Shown in pieces: positions 18,290 to 26,991 of a stretch of DNA of 64,000 bases. The position numbers and the translations under genes were made by a program. Source of the stretch: Planctomycetota bacterium (GTDB taxonomy: Bacteria; Planctomycetota; Phycisphaerae; Phycisphaerales; Phycisphaeraceae); the NCBI GenBank assembly GCA_016350165.1, contig CP066225.1, forward strand, positions 4,774,001 to 4,838,000, written 5' to 3'. Within the stretch, counting starts at the first letter, position 1. Each line of letters begins with the position of its first letter. A model generated the notes under the pieces. That model searched no databases. It saw only the letters and a program-made list of their open reading frames with translations, and had not been told where the DNA came from.

Positions 18290-19195
18290 ATGAGCATACT
18301 TGTCGACAAAAACACACGCGTCATCTGTCAGGGTATCACCGGCTCCGCCGGCGCATTCCACACCAAAGGTTGTCTTGATTACGGTACCAAAATGGTTGGC
18401 GGCGTTACCCCCAACAAAGGCGGCACCAAAGACGCCAACGGTCTCCCAATCTTCAACACTTGCTTTGAAGCCGTTCAGAAAACCGGCGCTAACGCGACCA
18501 TGATCTTCGTCCCACCAGCTTTCGCTGCAGACGCAATCATCGAAGCTGCCGACGCTGGCATCGAACTCATCGTCTGCGTCACCGAAGGCGTCCCCGTTTC
18601 AGATATGATGCGTGTGCGTCGTGTGCTCGACCAACCTCGTTTTCGCACGCTCCGTCTTATCGGTCCAAACTGCCCCGGCGTTATCACTCCCGGTCAGTGC
18701 AAAATCGGCATCATGCCCGGCTACATCCACAAACCACCTATGGAAGCCGAAGCAAAACGCTCCGTCGGCATCATCTCGCGTTCCGGTACACTCACCTACG
18801 AAGCTGTTTGGCAAACATCAAACCTCGGTATCGGTCAGACCACATGCGTCGGCATCGGCGGCGACCCTGTCCGTGGCATGAACTTCATCGACTCACTCAT
18901 CATGTTCAACGCAGATCCTGAAACCGATGGCATCATCGTCATTGGTGAAATCGGTGGCACCGATGAAGAAAAAGCAGCAGACTTCATCAAGAACCATGTA
19001 CACAAACCAGTCGCAGCATTCATCGCTGGCCGCACAGCCCCTCCCGGCCGTCGCATGGGTCACGCAGGTGCAATCATCTCAGGCGGCGAAGGTACTGCCG
19101 ACTCAAAGATCAAAGCACTCCGCGAAGCCGGTTGCTTCATCGCTGAATCACCAGCCGACCTCGGCTCAACAATGCACGCAGCCCTCGGCCTCTAA
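18290..19195 (+). CDS. sucD: Succinate-CoA ligase (ADP-forming) subunit alpha
   Basis: 301 residues, full length. The CoA-binding Rossmann domain (residues 1-130) holds [21 protein letters not shown] and IGPNCPGVI. The ligase domain holds the phosphohistidine H258 in [20 protein letters not shown]. The enzyme makes succinyl-CoA/ATP in the TCA cycle. The beta subunit gene sucC, usually immediately upstream, is not present here; the upstream neighbour is queF. The codon use is strongly C-ending, as in the surrounding housekeeping genes. A clear terminator follows 26 bases after the stop. Confidence 0.96.
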   Translation: MSILVDKNTRVICQGITGSAGAFHTKGCLDYGTKMVGGVTPNKGGTKDANGLPIFNTCFEAVQKTGANATMIFVPPAFAADAIIEAADAGIELIVCVTEGVPVSDMMRVRRVLDQPRFRTLRLIGPNCPGVITPGQCKIGIMPGYIHKPPMEAEAKRSVGIISRSGTLTYEAVWQTSNLGIGQTTCVGIGGDPVRGMNFIDSLIMFNADPETDGIIVIGEIGGTDEEKAADFIKNHVHKPVAAFIAGRTAPPGRRMGHAGAIISGGEGTADSKIKALREAGCFIAESPADLGSTMHAALGL

Positions 19196-19221
19196 TCAAT
19201 CGCTGCACAAATACAAACAAC

Positions 19222-19250
19222 AAAAGACTGCATTTTTGCAGTCTTTTTTT
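19222..19250 (+). terminator. Terminator of sucD
   Basis: Eleven-base stem (19222-19232, AAAAGACTGCA, with 19237-19247), then T-rich sequence. Confidence 0.85.
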
Positions 19251-19305
19251 ATTACCCCAACCACTCACACACCAATATCTTTCTAACTCACAATTCACCA
19301 ACCAC

Positions 19306-19687
19306 CGATACGTTTCAGTGAAACAGCACTCCAACTACACCAAGCCACATACTTGCTGCAACTAAAGTAGCCGCCGATCCACGATCGGCGCGCTCATCCC
19401 ACACACCTCCCCACTCACCATTAACCCCACTTCCAAACCAACGATACGTTTCAGTAAAACAATCATCTCCAAATATCAACCAACATATTACCTCACATCT
19501 CATTCATCACGACTGACGAATCAGCGATACGTTTAAGTGAAACAATTCAACATTAGCCGCGGAGCCACGCTCCGCGGAAGCCACAAAGCTCTTCACCTCA
19601 AAGTGCAGAACCCGAATTCTAATCTATCCAACCAACGACACGCTTAAGTGAAACAACACCCCAACAGCCGGCGAGCCACGCTCGCTG
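19306..19687. repeat. Intergenic repeat: CGATACGTTTCAGTGAAACA units with CAC-loop hairpins
   Basis: The 565-base gap 19196-19760 contains four copies of a 20-base motif: 19306 (CGATACGTTTCAGTGAAACA), 19442 (one substitution), 19525 (TTTAAGTG variant) and 19636 (CGACACGCTTAAGTGAAACA). Three perfect hairpins with the same three-base loop CAC follow: 19372-19390 (8-base stem CGCCGATC), 19557-19577 (9-base stem CCGCGGAGC) and 19669-19687 (inner stem GCGAGC). Stem sequences differ while loop and architecture stay the same, which points to selection for structure. There is no coding frame. Confidence 0.75.
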
Positions 19688-19760
19688 TGCCCATCCCTCA
19701 AACCCCCTCATCTCATTATTAAACCTTCCAACAATCCATAGCTTCTGATACTCTCGAACC

Positions 19761-20336
19761 ATGAGCACTCCGGCCGCAAAACCATCTACACCAACAACTC
19801 AAGATCAATCGCTCATTGATCTCCTTAAACATCACGATATCCTCTGTCCAATATGCAACTACAACCTTCGTTGCGCTACCACCTGTGCCTGCCCAGAATG
19901 CGGCCGACCCTTCGACTTCAAATCATTCACGCAAAAATCAAACAAACTCAATAAGCCATTTGTAATCACCCTCATCATGCTCGCCATGACAGTCCCCGAA
20001 TCATTGATTAAATGGCAGAGCATAATGATGTCAGGCGAAATTAGTGACGGAATATCCATTTCTCCGCCTGAGAGTATTTGGCAATATTGTTTACAATCAG
20101 CTGCAAGAGCTTTTTGGTTAGTCGCTCCAATTTGCATGCTGTTTCTGTTGAAAATTCATTTGGCATTCAAACGTTTGCCACGCAAATACCAATGGCTCAT
20201 CGCCTTTATAGCCACATTTCTTGTTGTGCTCGCATTTCGAAGGCAACAATTCTGGTACTACTTCATATATAGCCATGGCGGTTCTCATCGTTGGGATGGA
20301 TATTTCTTCTGGGAGTTCACAGAACTGTTTAATTAA
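19761..20336 (+). CDS. Zinc-ribbon membrane protein of unknown function
   Basis: 191 residues. An N-terminal zinc ribbon (CPICNYNLRCATTCACPECG, residues 34-53) ending in GRPFDFKSF is followed by four hydrophobic segments (about 71-85, 111-133, 145-160 and 165-175). CPxCxYNLRG-type ribbons fused to membrane segments recur in planctomycetes; no function is established. A paralogue starts 104 bases downstream with the same order of parts, including AFRRQQFWYYF (compare AYRRYQFWYYTF). The ribbon presumably faces the cytoplasm. The gene sits between two intergenic repeat clusters. Confidence 0.75.
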   Translation: MSTPAAKPSTPTTQDQSLIDLLKHHDILCPICNYNLRCATTCACPECGRPFDFKSFTQKSNKLNKPFVITLIMLAMTVPESLIKWQSIMMSGEISDGISISPPESIWQYCLQSAARAFWLVAPICMLFLLKIHLAFKRLPRKYQWLIAFIATFLVVLAFRRQQFWYYFIYSHGGSHRWDGYFFWEFTELFN

Positions 20337-20439
20337 TCATGCTCACCTCTCACCCCCAATTCCCATCACTCACTACAAACATATTGCATAATCACCAATC
20401 TCTATTCACACTCGCGCCAATTTTTGATACCCTCCCCAC

Positions 20440-21072
20440 ATGAGTGCACCCCAGACAAAACCGCAGCCAAAACCCAAAGCCCCTAAAAAACCTGTTAAAA
20501 AGCAGGCTTCCGCTACCGCTGCAACAAAAAAGAAGAAAAGCGCACTCACTGTCTTGCTCAAGAAATACAACGTCCATTGCCCAAACTGCAACTACAATCT
20601 CCGAGGCAGCGAAAACAACCAATGCCCAGAGTGTGGCAAAAACTTCGACTTCAAAACACTCACCAATCATCGCCGTGAAAAACTCGCCCCCTATCTCACC
20701 ATCCTCATCTCATTCGTCATGATCCTCCCAAGCTCATTCACAAATTGGCAGCGATTCCTTATGCGAGGCAAAGCACACTACGGCACACAATGGACCGACG
20801 GCAAGTGGCAACTCCCAGTGATGAATTTCTTCGAACACGCAATCATGTGGTCCTCCCACCTCTTCTGGTTTGGCATGCCCCTCTGGATCACACTCCTCAT
20901 CATCTTCCGCCGCAAATTCACCGCACTCCCCAAGTGGCTTCAATGGTCCCTCGCCATCATCGCCGCCGTCCTCACTTTCCTCGCCTATCGTCGCTATCAA
21001 TTCTGGTACTACACCTTCAATCTCCACGGCAACCGTTGGCCACCATCCGACCTCTGGTATCTCTCCCAATAA
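20440..21072 (+). CDS. Zinc-ribbon membrane protein of unknown function (paralogue)
   Basis: 210 residues, tandem paralogue of the preceding gene. It has a Lys/Pro/Ala-rich N-terminal tail (residues 5-36, very basic), a zinc ribbon with CPNCNYNLRG and CPECGKNFDFK, then hydrophobic segments at about 84-99, 135-160 and 170-190. The basic tail is absent from its neighbour and could bind nucleic acid or phospholipid, but this is only inference. The conserved WYY motif near the C-terminus is shared by both copies. No function is assigned. Confidence 0.75.
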   Translation: MSAPQTKPQPKPKAPKKPVKKQASATAATKKKKSALTVLLKKYNVHCPNCNYNLRGSENNQCPECGKNFDFKTLTNHRREKLAPYLTILISFVMILPSSFTNWQRFLMRGKAHYGTQWTDGKWQLPVMNFFEHAIMWSSHLFWFGMPLWITLLIIFRRKFTALPKWLQWSLAIIAAVLTFLAYRRYQFWYYTFNLHGNRWPPSDLWYLSQ

Positions 21073-21102
21073 TCAATCAACATAACTAAGCTGCATGCAA
21101 AA

Positions 21103-21170
21103 CGATACGCTATAGTGCAACAACCAGCTGATACGTTTTGTACTTGTGTCGATACGTTTGAGTGAAAATC
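21103..21170. repeat. Further copies of the CGATACG... repeat
   Basis: Degenerate copies at 21103 (CGATACGCTATAGTGCAACA), 21130 (GATACGTTTTGTAC) and 21150 (CGATACGTTTGAGTGAAA) belong to the family seen at 19306-19656. They flank the zinc-ribbon gene pair on its right side. Confidence 0.6.
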
Positions 21171-21296
21171 CCTCAGACCTCCACCCCATCTTAAACCCAA
21201 TCTTTCGCGCATAATCTCAATGGCCGGTCCGGCCCCATAGAGGACCCAACCAAAACCACACAGCAAAAACCATACCAAATAAAACTATTTACAAAC

Positions 21297-21613
21297 CGCG
21301 CGCACAAACACGCATTCACCTTTTCAAAACCCCTTCAATTTCAAACCAAAACCAGCCCCAAACTAACCATTTTGACTACATTTCAAGCTGAAACTGCTCA
21401 TTTCTTACTACGGAAAAGTCACCGAAAATCAATAAACTTTCACATTCGTGCGCACAAAGACGCTTCTCAATTTTCATAACTTCTTTGTTTTCAAAAATAC
21501 TTCACAATACCGCTCGTCAATTTGGCTAATACGCGCATAGAACCATTTTCAAAACCCAATTTTAAGACCATCTCAAAAACCAACTTCCGCGCAAAACGCG
21601 CGCACAAAAGCGT
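21297..21613. repeat. 150-bp spaced intergenic repeat (CGYGCGCACAAANRCGY), three copies
   Basis: The 575-base gap 21073-21647 has 17-base copies at 21297 (CGCGCGCACAAACACGC), 21447 (CGTGCGCACAAAGACGC) and 21597 (CGCGCGCACAAAAGCGT), each exactly 150 bases after the last. The AT-rich spacers share short blocks such as ACCATTTT but are otherwise diverged. The same motif with a 149-base step occurs at 40573 and 40722. No coding frame or known element is recognised. Confidence 0.7.
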
Positions 21614-21647
21614 ATACCCCAAACGAAACATCATCTAAAACTCAAAA

Positions 21648-22574
21648 TCATTTCTTCGTCAGACTGAAAATCTCAAAATCGTCATACGCCCCCTTCGCAG
21701 TATTCATCAGCCGCAATCCCCAGCTACCACCACCTAAAACCTCACCAAACTCATCTGTATGTTCAAAGTTAAATGACAGTTTGTCATCCACATAAAACAA
21801 TACGCGGTTTTCCCATTTTACAATCACCAGATCATGCACCCCTTCACTTTCCGATGCATAATCTCTTCCTTTAATCGTTAATTGTCGACCCGGCGACACA
21901 CGCATGTTTGCTGTCCCGCGTTCCGGTGCAAAATACGACACGCGATAACATCGCAAATCCCCATACATCAGCTGTGCCGCAACCCCATTACGCTTCGCCA
22001 TGCTTTCGTCAAAGATGTTTTGCCCCTCTAAACCCAGTGCAGAAAACATGATCATGTGCAATGACTGTTTTGAAAGTGATTCAAACTTGCAACGGATGAT
22101 ATAGTTCTCAGGCAGCTCGAATTGATGCCAGAAATTAATATGCCCGCCTTTAAACTGTTCATTCCAAACCATTTCAGATTGATCAACGTCCGGGCGTTCT
22201 TCCGCTAAAAACTGTTGTGTGTATTTGTAGTAATCACCCTTTTGTCCGTCGTTCATGCCCAGCACGCCTTCGTCATAAAGTGCGCTCATTTTCGGTTGTA
22301 CGACCGGATAAATGATCAGCCGTTCATCTTCGACCTTCGCAATCCCCGGCCCTTCCATTATCCAGTCATCCAGTTTCACGGATTCGTCTGTATCAAATCG
22401 TTCTTCAAAAATCAGTTTTGCATTCGCACTTTCCGGCACGAACGATGCGATTGCCGTTTCACTTTGAATTGCAGATTCAGATTGATTTGAATCTGATGAT
22501 GCGCAGCCGATACTAAGACCGAATGCTGTTGCGATGAGACCAGATAAGATCAGGCGTTTGGTTTCCACACTCAT
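21648..22574 (-). CDS. Lipoprotein with DUF1961/YesU-like concanavalin-fold domain
   Basis: 308 residues. The N-terminus is a lipoprotein signal with lipobox LSIGC (Cys24), followed by an acidic/Ser linker. The rest resembles the DUF1961 (YesU-like) jelly-roll group: IFEERFDTDESVKLDDWIMEG, HINFWHQFELPENYIIRCKF, WENRVLFYVDDK and a C-terminal GGGSWGLRLMNTAKGAYDDF. Members occur in polysaccharide loci and are thought to bind or cleave glycans; the activity is not proven. It would be anchored at a membrane and face outward. No partner genes are adjacent; the YacL-like gene upstream is separated by its own terminator. Confidence 0.75.
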   Translation of the reverse strand: MSVETKRLILSGLIATAFGLSIGCASSDSNQSESAIQSETAIASFVPESANAKLIFEERFDTDESVKLDDWIMEGPGIAKVEDERLIIYPVVQPKMSALYDEGVLGMNDGQKGDYYKYTQQFLAEERPDVDQSEMVWNEQFKGGHINFWHQFELPENYIIRCKFESLSKQSLHMIMFSALGLEGQNIFDESMAKRNGVAAQLMYGDLRCYRVSYFAPERGTANMRVSPGRQLTIKGRDYASESEGVHDLVIVKWENRVLFYVDDKLSFNFEHTDEFGEVLGGGSWGLRLMNTAKGAYDDFEIFSLTKK

Positions 22575-22685
22575 ACCTCTATTAAATTGCAGTTGTCTGT
22601 AACATGCGAGTTGTGTTGTGAGTTACATACATTGTAAATCATTGAAGAGCTTAAAATATGCGTAAATTGTGACATTTTTTGCCAT

Positions 22686-22712
22686 AGAAAAAGGACGCAG
22701 CTTTGCGTCCTT
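22686..22712 (-). terminator. Terminator of the PIN/TRAM gene
   Basis: Stem AAGGACGCA (22691-22699) with TGCGTCCTT (22704-22712); the minus-strand 3' side continues into TTTTT. Confidence 0.8.
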
Positions 22713-22740
22713 GTGTGTTAATCCAAATTGTCATGTCAGT

Positions 22741-24024
22741 TTAGTTGCGTCGTGGATTTCGCTTCGAACTGCGTTGCTGTGATCGCTCCTTGGGTTGCAC
22801 ATCTTGTGTTGGAGCAGTGGTTTCGGGTTTGCTGCTGGCTTGTGGTTCGGTTGCCGGTGCCGCTTTTGATTTTGATGCATCCTTCCCCGCGAACTGACTG
22901 AAAATCATGCGGCCAGCTGAGGTTTGCAATGTACTGGTCACTTCAACGTCACATGATTCGCCGACATGATTCTTGCCGCCTTCAATCACGACCATCGTGC
23001 CGTCATCAAGATAACCAACACCTTGTCCCTGACCTTCACCCTGTTTAACGATCTTCACGTGGAAGTGTTCGCCGGGCAGGACAACAGGACGCATTGCTTT
23101 TGAGAGGTCATTGATGTTGATCACTTCAACGCCGCGGAGTTGTGCGACCTTGTTCAGGTTGTAGTCATTGGTCATCACACGTCCCTGCATCTCACTGGTG
23201 ATTGAGAGCAGTTTCTGGTCAACCGTGCCGCCTTCGACGTCGCGTTCTTCGATCATCACTTCAATGAAATGACTTTCCTGAAGTTGTTTCAGAACATCCA
23301 GTCCGCGGCGGCCGCGTGCACGCTTGAGTTTGTCGTGTGAATCCGCAATAGTTTGCAGTTCATTGAGAATGAATTTCGGGATGACCAAAATCCCCTGCAT
23401 GATCCGCGTTTCAGCGATATCGAGGATTCGCCCATCGACGATCACGGAACTGTCGACAATGATCGGGCGCTGTCCTCGGATTTGCTTCGTGAACTCGACA
23501 TAAGGGATGACGAATCGGAAGTCGTCTTTGGTTTGCAGGACCAGTGAGATGCCGAGGTAGACGCAGATGAGGCCGACAACGACCTTGACGCCTTCGAGTA
23601 GATTCCAGAACGCGCGATTGGCTGATGTGGCTCGTTCGTATGCATACCACTCAGAATCAATTTTGACCTGCTCTGATTCTGGGAGTTGCTGATAGAGTGC
23701 ACTATCGGGTGAGAATGCAGGTCGAGGTGTCTCAACAGATGGTGCGTTGAGAACGCCAACGAGGTTGATAACGAATGAGAGTGCGTACGCTGCGAGAAGG
23801 CCTGCGATGAGCCCGAGGAAGATGCCGGAAACGGATGAAAGTTTTTTGTCCTTGAACCCTGCATCGATGGCGATGATGCCGATCATCATTGCCATGAGCC
23901 CGCCCATGATGAGGACGAATTTTACATCGTCCACGTTGGCTGCCCATTGGTTGGACAGCAGGTACAAACTCGCTACTGACATGACCAGTAGCAGTAATGC
24001 ACCGCGCATGATTAAAAGAATCAT
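22741..24024 (-). CDS. PIN/TRAM domain membrane protein, YacL-like
   Basis: 427 residues. Four hydrophobic segments (about 5-24, 36-55, 66-92 and 145-165) precede a PIN nuclease-like domain that starts at RPIIVDSSVIVDGRI (acidic residues D191 and D197) and goes on with VIPKFILNELQTIADS, RARGRRGLDVLKQLQ and MTNDYNLNKVAQLRGV. A TRAM domain (LPGEHFHVKIVKQGEGQGQG to VEVTSTLQT) probably binds RNA. The C-terminal 45 residues are low complexity and basic. B. subtilis YacL has the same order; the family's role in RNA metabolism or signalling is not settled. It is monocistronic, upstream of and divergent from the SRP RNA. Confidence 0.9.
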   Translation of the reverse strand: MILLIMRGALLLLVMSVASLYLLSNQWAANVDDVKFVLIMGGLMAMMIGIIAIDAGFKDKKLSSVSGIFLGLIAGLLAAYALSFVINLVGVLNAPSVETPRPAFSPDSALYQQLPESEQVKIDSEWYAYERATSANRAFWNLLEGVKVVVGLICVYLGISLVLQTKDDFRFVIPYVEFTKQIRGQRPIIVDSSVIVDGRILDIAETRIMQGILVIPKFILNELQTIADSHDKLKRARGRRGLDVLKQLQESHFIEVMIEERDVEGGTVDQKLLSITSEMQGRVMTNDYNLNKVAQLRGVEVININDLSKAMRPVVLPGEHFHVKIVKQGEGQGQGVGYLDDGTMVVIEGGKNHVGESCDVEVTSTLQTSAGRMIFSQFAGKDASKSKAAPATEPQASSKPETTAPTQDVQPKERSQQRSSKRNPRRN

Positions 24025-24296
24025 CAGAGTGCTCCAAATTGTGTATAAATAATAAAAATATATATTTTGTGACCGGTCAAATAGATCGGATCACAGATCA
24101 ATCAGGTATGTATATACTGAGAATAATCGCAAATGGCCGCAAAGCCAAGACAAATACGGACTTGTGGCAGTTTGGGTCGTAAGAGTCGCACTTTTACACC
24201 TCCGTATTGTCCCCATATTCTCATTTGAGATATCGCGCATTCCCCGCTATCATGCTCCCCACGAACGGCTATGCCGTTGGCTACATAACGCCGTAA

Positions 24297-24409
24297 GGAT
24301 ATGTGGCCGGACCCAATGCACGGGTTGGCTCGCGAACCGGGTCAGGCCTTGATCGGAGCAGCCCTAAGTGGTGTCAGCCCGGTGCCGTTGGTGTTCTGGC
24401 CACTTATCC
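24297..24409 (+). ncRNA. ffs: Signal recognition particle RNA (small bacterial 4.5S type)
   Basis: Ends pair strongly: GGATATGTGGCCGGAC (24297-24312) matches the complement of the 3' end GTTCTGGCCACTTATCC. The SRP core is visible: GGGTCAGG (24339-24346) opposite AGCAGCCC (24357-24364), the asymmetric and symmetric loops bound by Ffh. The apical loop (CC TTGATC GG) is not the common GGAA. A T run lies at 24418-24423. The position directly upstream of dnaX and ebfC is a classic synteny for this RNA. The length of about 113 nt fits the form without an Alu domain. End positions are approximate. Confidence 0.85.
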
Positions 24410-24464
24410 ACGCGGCGTTTTTTCATGCCACAAGAACGCCTGAATCACGTATGATCTTTGTCTA

Positions 24465-26348
24465 ATGGGTTACACAGTTTTAGCAAGACGGTATCGCTCG
24501 CAGTCCTTCGAACAAGTCGTAGGTCAGCAGCCTATCGCGTCCACTTTGAAGAACGCGATTACTCAGTCACGTGTGGCCCATGCTTATCTCTTCTGCGGCA
24601 CGCGTGGGGTCGGCAAAACCTCCATGGCTCGTATCTTCGCAAGAGCTTTGAACGCTCCCGATACGATTGAAGATGCGCCCAAATCTGAGTCATTGCAGTA
24701 TCCTGAATTGGAAGTTCAGGAACGCATGGCCAACGCGATCATGCGTGGTGAAGACCTGAATGTCATCGAAATCGACGGTGCTTCAAACCGTGGTGTCGAT
24801 GAGGCCAGGCAGTTGATCGCCAATGCTGGTCTGGCGCCTACGGGGAATGCAAACTACAAGATCTATATCATTGACGAAGTTCACATGCTGACGCGTGAAG
24901 CGTTTAATGCGCTGCTCAAGACGATGGAGGAGCCACCTGAGCATGTGAAGTTTATTCTGTGTACGACCGAGCCTCACAAGGTTCCGCCGACGATTCAGTC
25001 GCGGTGTCAGCGGTTTGACTTCCGTAATATTCCGACTGCACAGATTGCAGATCACCTGAAGAATGTTCTTGCTGGTGAGAAGATCGAAGCTGACGAATCG
25101 GTCGTGTGGCAGGTTGGTCGATTGGGTAACGGATCGATGCGTGACGCGCTGTCGTTGCTTGATCGATTGATTGCGACAGGGCAGTCGCCACTGACGTCGA
25201 ATACGCTTGAAGAGATGTTCGGATTGCCGGCTGCATCTCTGGTCGCGAATCTGGTTGATGCACTGGCTGAGGGTGATCTGAAAAAGACGCTTGAATCAGC
25301 GAACGGTATTTTGACGACTGGAATTTCGCAAGAGCAGTTTATTGATGTGCTGATCGAACGGTTCCGTCAGTTGATGCTCATTGCAGCTTGTGGTGTGGAA
25401 TCAGATCTGGTTGAATTGTCTGAAGAAGCGAAGAAAGAAGCGGCTGAGCAAGCGAAGAAATTCGATGCACCTGCACTGACTTACATGATTTCGCTTTGTG
25501 AAAATCTGCAGCGGTTGACGAAGCAGACTGCGAATCCGAGAGCATTGTTTGATGCGACGATGGTTCGTTTGGCACTTGCTGAAAAATATGCAGATATCTC
25601 ATCTCTTTTAACTGGTGGCTCACCAGCTCAAAAAAAAAACGTAATTCCTAATTCTCTTGGTAGTGCGAAACCTGCAATGCCGATGGGGAATGGTGCGCCA
25701 AATCAGCAACCTGTACCGATGCAGAATCGCAGTGCGCCGCCGATGCAGAATAGACCTGCACCTCAACAGCAGTCACAACAGGGTTCGCAAACGCAGACGC
25801 CGCCGGGTGCGCCGCCACAAGCGCCAAAGAAACAGATCGCTCCAACTGCTGATGCTCAGGAAGCATGGCGTAATTTGACGCGTGATATTTCATCGAAAGC
25901 AGCGTATGCCTGGTTGAAATTCTTTCAGCTTGTTTCGCTTGGCGAGAAGGAAGGCGTACTTGCACTGACGACTGGTGAGGTTGGGATTCTGAGGATTGTG
26001 AATACGCCTGATCGTATGAGGGCACTTGCAGCGGAGCTTGAGCCTTACATTGGGCGTCGGGTGAATTTGAAGATTGATACGTCGATCACGCCTGCACAAA
26101 CGGCTCCAGCGAGAGGTGGCAGACAGAATCAGGCGCCGCGTCAGATGTCACAGAATGATCGTCAGGAGGCATTGGATTTACCTTTGGTGCGTAAGGTTCT
26201 GGAGGTGTTCCCGGATGCGATAATGGTTGGGCTGTCAGACTCAGTCGTGCCAGCGGATCTTGAAACGCCTAAGGAGGCTCATACGGATGAGTTTGGTGTA
26301 TCTGATGGTATGGAGCCTGATGATGGTGAAGCGGGTGATGAGGAATAA
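24465..26348 (+). CDS. dnaX: DNA polymerase III subunits gamma/tau
   Basis: 627 residues. AAA+ clamp-loader ATPase: Walker A GTRGVGKT (45-52), Walker B IIDEVH (135-140), SRC finger (179-181), and the domain III collar (about 240-370). The region 61-97, where DnaX normally has a four-cysteine zinc module, has no cysteine (ALNAPDTIEDAPKSE...). After a Pro/Gln/Ala-rich linker (about 385-465) comes a C-terminal domain (residues 470-540) that may contact polymerase alpha or DnaB. It loads the sliding clamp at the replication fork. It follows the SRP RNA and precedes ebfC by about 100 bases. Codon composition shifts from C-rich to G/T-rich along the gene. Confidence 0.96.
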   Translation: MGYTVLARRYRSQSFEQVVGQQPIASTLKNAITQSRVAHAYLFCGTRGVGKTSMARIFARALNAPDTIEDAPKSESLQYPELEVQERMANAIMRGEDLNVIEIDGASNRGVDEARQLIANAGLAPTGNANYKIYIIDEVHMLTREAFNALLKTMEEPPEHVKFILCTTEPHKVPPTIQSRCQRFDFRNIPTAQIADHLKNVLAGEKIEADESVVWQVGRLGNGSMRDALSLLDRLIATGQSPLTSNTLEEMFGLPAASLVANLVDALAEGDLKKTLESANGILTTGISQEQFIDVLIERFRQLMLIAACGVESDLVELSEEAKKEAAEQAKKFDAPALTYMISLCENLQRLTKQTANPRALFDATMVRLALAEKYADISSLLTGGSPAQKKNVIPNSLGSAKPAMPMGNGAPNQQPVPMQNRSAPPMQNRPAPQQQSQQGSQTQTPPGAPPQAPKKQIAPTADAQEAWRNLTRDISSKAAYAWLKFFQLVSLGEKEGVLALTTGEVGILRIVNTPDRMRALAAELEPYIGRRVNLKIDTSITPAQTAPARGGRQNQAPRQMSQNDRQEALDLPLVRKVLEVFPDAIMVGLSDSVVPADLETPKEAHTDEFGVSDGMEPDDGEAGDEE

Positions 26349-26451
26349 GTGCGCGGAGCAGGGGTGTTGAGTGGTATAATGATAGTGATGCAGCGAAATG
26401 TATGAGGCTGCTTCGGTTAATAAAAATAACTATAAAAGACAAGCAAAGAAT

Positions 26452-26817
26452 ATGTTTGATCAACTGAAAAATTTGAAAAATCTAGCGGGCTTGATGGGTA
26501 ATGCAGGCGAGTTGAAAGAGAAGTTTGAGCAGTTGCAGGCTGAGCTTGCACGCATTGAGGTTGAAGCGGACGCTGGCGCTGGTGCGGTACGTGTGACTGT
26601 CAATGGTAAGTTTGAAGTCAAACGTGTTCAGCTTGATCCAGCGATGATCAGTGCGCTTGCAGGTGATGGTGCTGACACTGATAAAGAAATGATTGAAGAG
26701 TTGATTGTTTCAGCAACGAATGCAGCGATCAAGAAGGCACAAGATACAATGCGTGATCAGATGTCAGAGTTGACTGGCGGTATGAACTTGCCGGGGCTTG
26801 ATGGATTGATGGGGTAG
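26452..26817 (+). CDS. ebfC: YbaB/EbfC family nucleoid-associated protein
   Basis: 121 residues from the ATG at 26452 (MFDQLKNLKNLAGLMG); an in-frame ATG at 26398 adds 18 residues unlike the family and is not chosen. The helix-strand pattern with ELKEKFEQLQAELARIEVEA, VTVNGKFEVKRVQLDP and the C-terminal AIKKAQDTMRDQM helix is typical. The dimer binds DNA as a small nucleoid-associated protein. The ffs-dnaX-ebfC order is common in bacteria; recR, the usual next gene, is absent, and a terminator follows at once. Confidence 0.93.
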   Translation: MFDQLKNLKNLAGLMGNAGELKEKFEQLQAELARIEVEADAGAGAVRVTVNGKFEVKRVQLDPAMISALAGDGADTDKEMIEELIVSATNAAIKKAQDTMRDQMSELTGGMNLPGLDGLMG

Positions 26818-26861
26818 GGTGTTGCAGCGGTTGAATAGATTGCTGTAATCAATTGATAATG

Positions 26862-26892
26862 AAAAACACCAGTATAAAACTGGTGTTTTTTT
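26862..26892 (+). terminator. Terminator of dnaX-ebfC
   Basis: Stem AAAAACACCAGT (26862-26873) with ACTGGTGTTTTT (26879-26890), followed by TT. Confidence 0.85.
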
Positions 26893-26900
26893 AGTGTATT

Positions 26901-26933
26901 AAAAAAAGACCGGCCCCAACCCAGGCCAGTCTT
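26901..26933 (-). terminator. Terminator of the CBM48-like gene
   Basis: On the minus strand AAGAC-GGCC pairs with GGCC-GTCTT (one mismatch on each side), followed by a run of seven T. It lies about 60 bases past the stop of the gene at 26992. Confidence 0.7.
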
Positions 26934-26991
26934 GAATGAACGTTGTTGTTTATGATCTAATCACATATTAGTGATATGTGATATCTTTTTA

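Noticed and set aside
19306-19687. CRISPR-like array
   Set aside because: Repeats are degenerate, spacing is irregular (136, 83 and 111 bases), hairpins lie between them and no cas genes are near.
23442-23864. 140-residue open frame overlapping the PIN/TRAM gene in another frame
   Set aside because: Ser/His-rich composition typical of an out-of-frame reading, with no motif.
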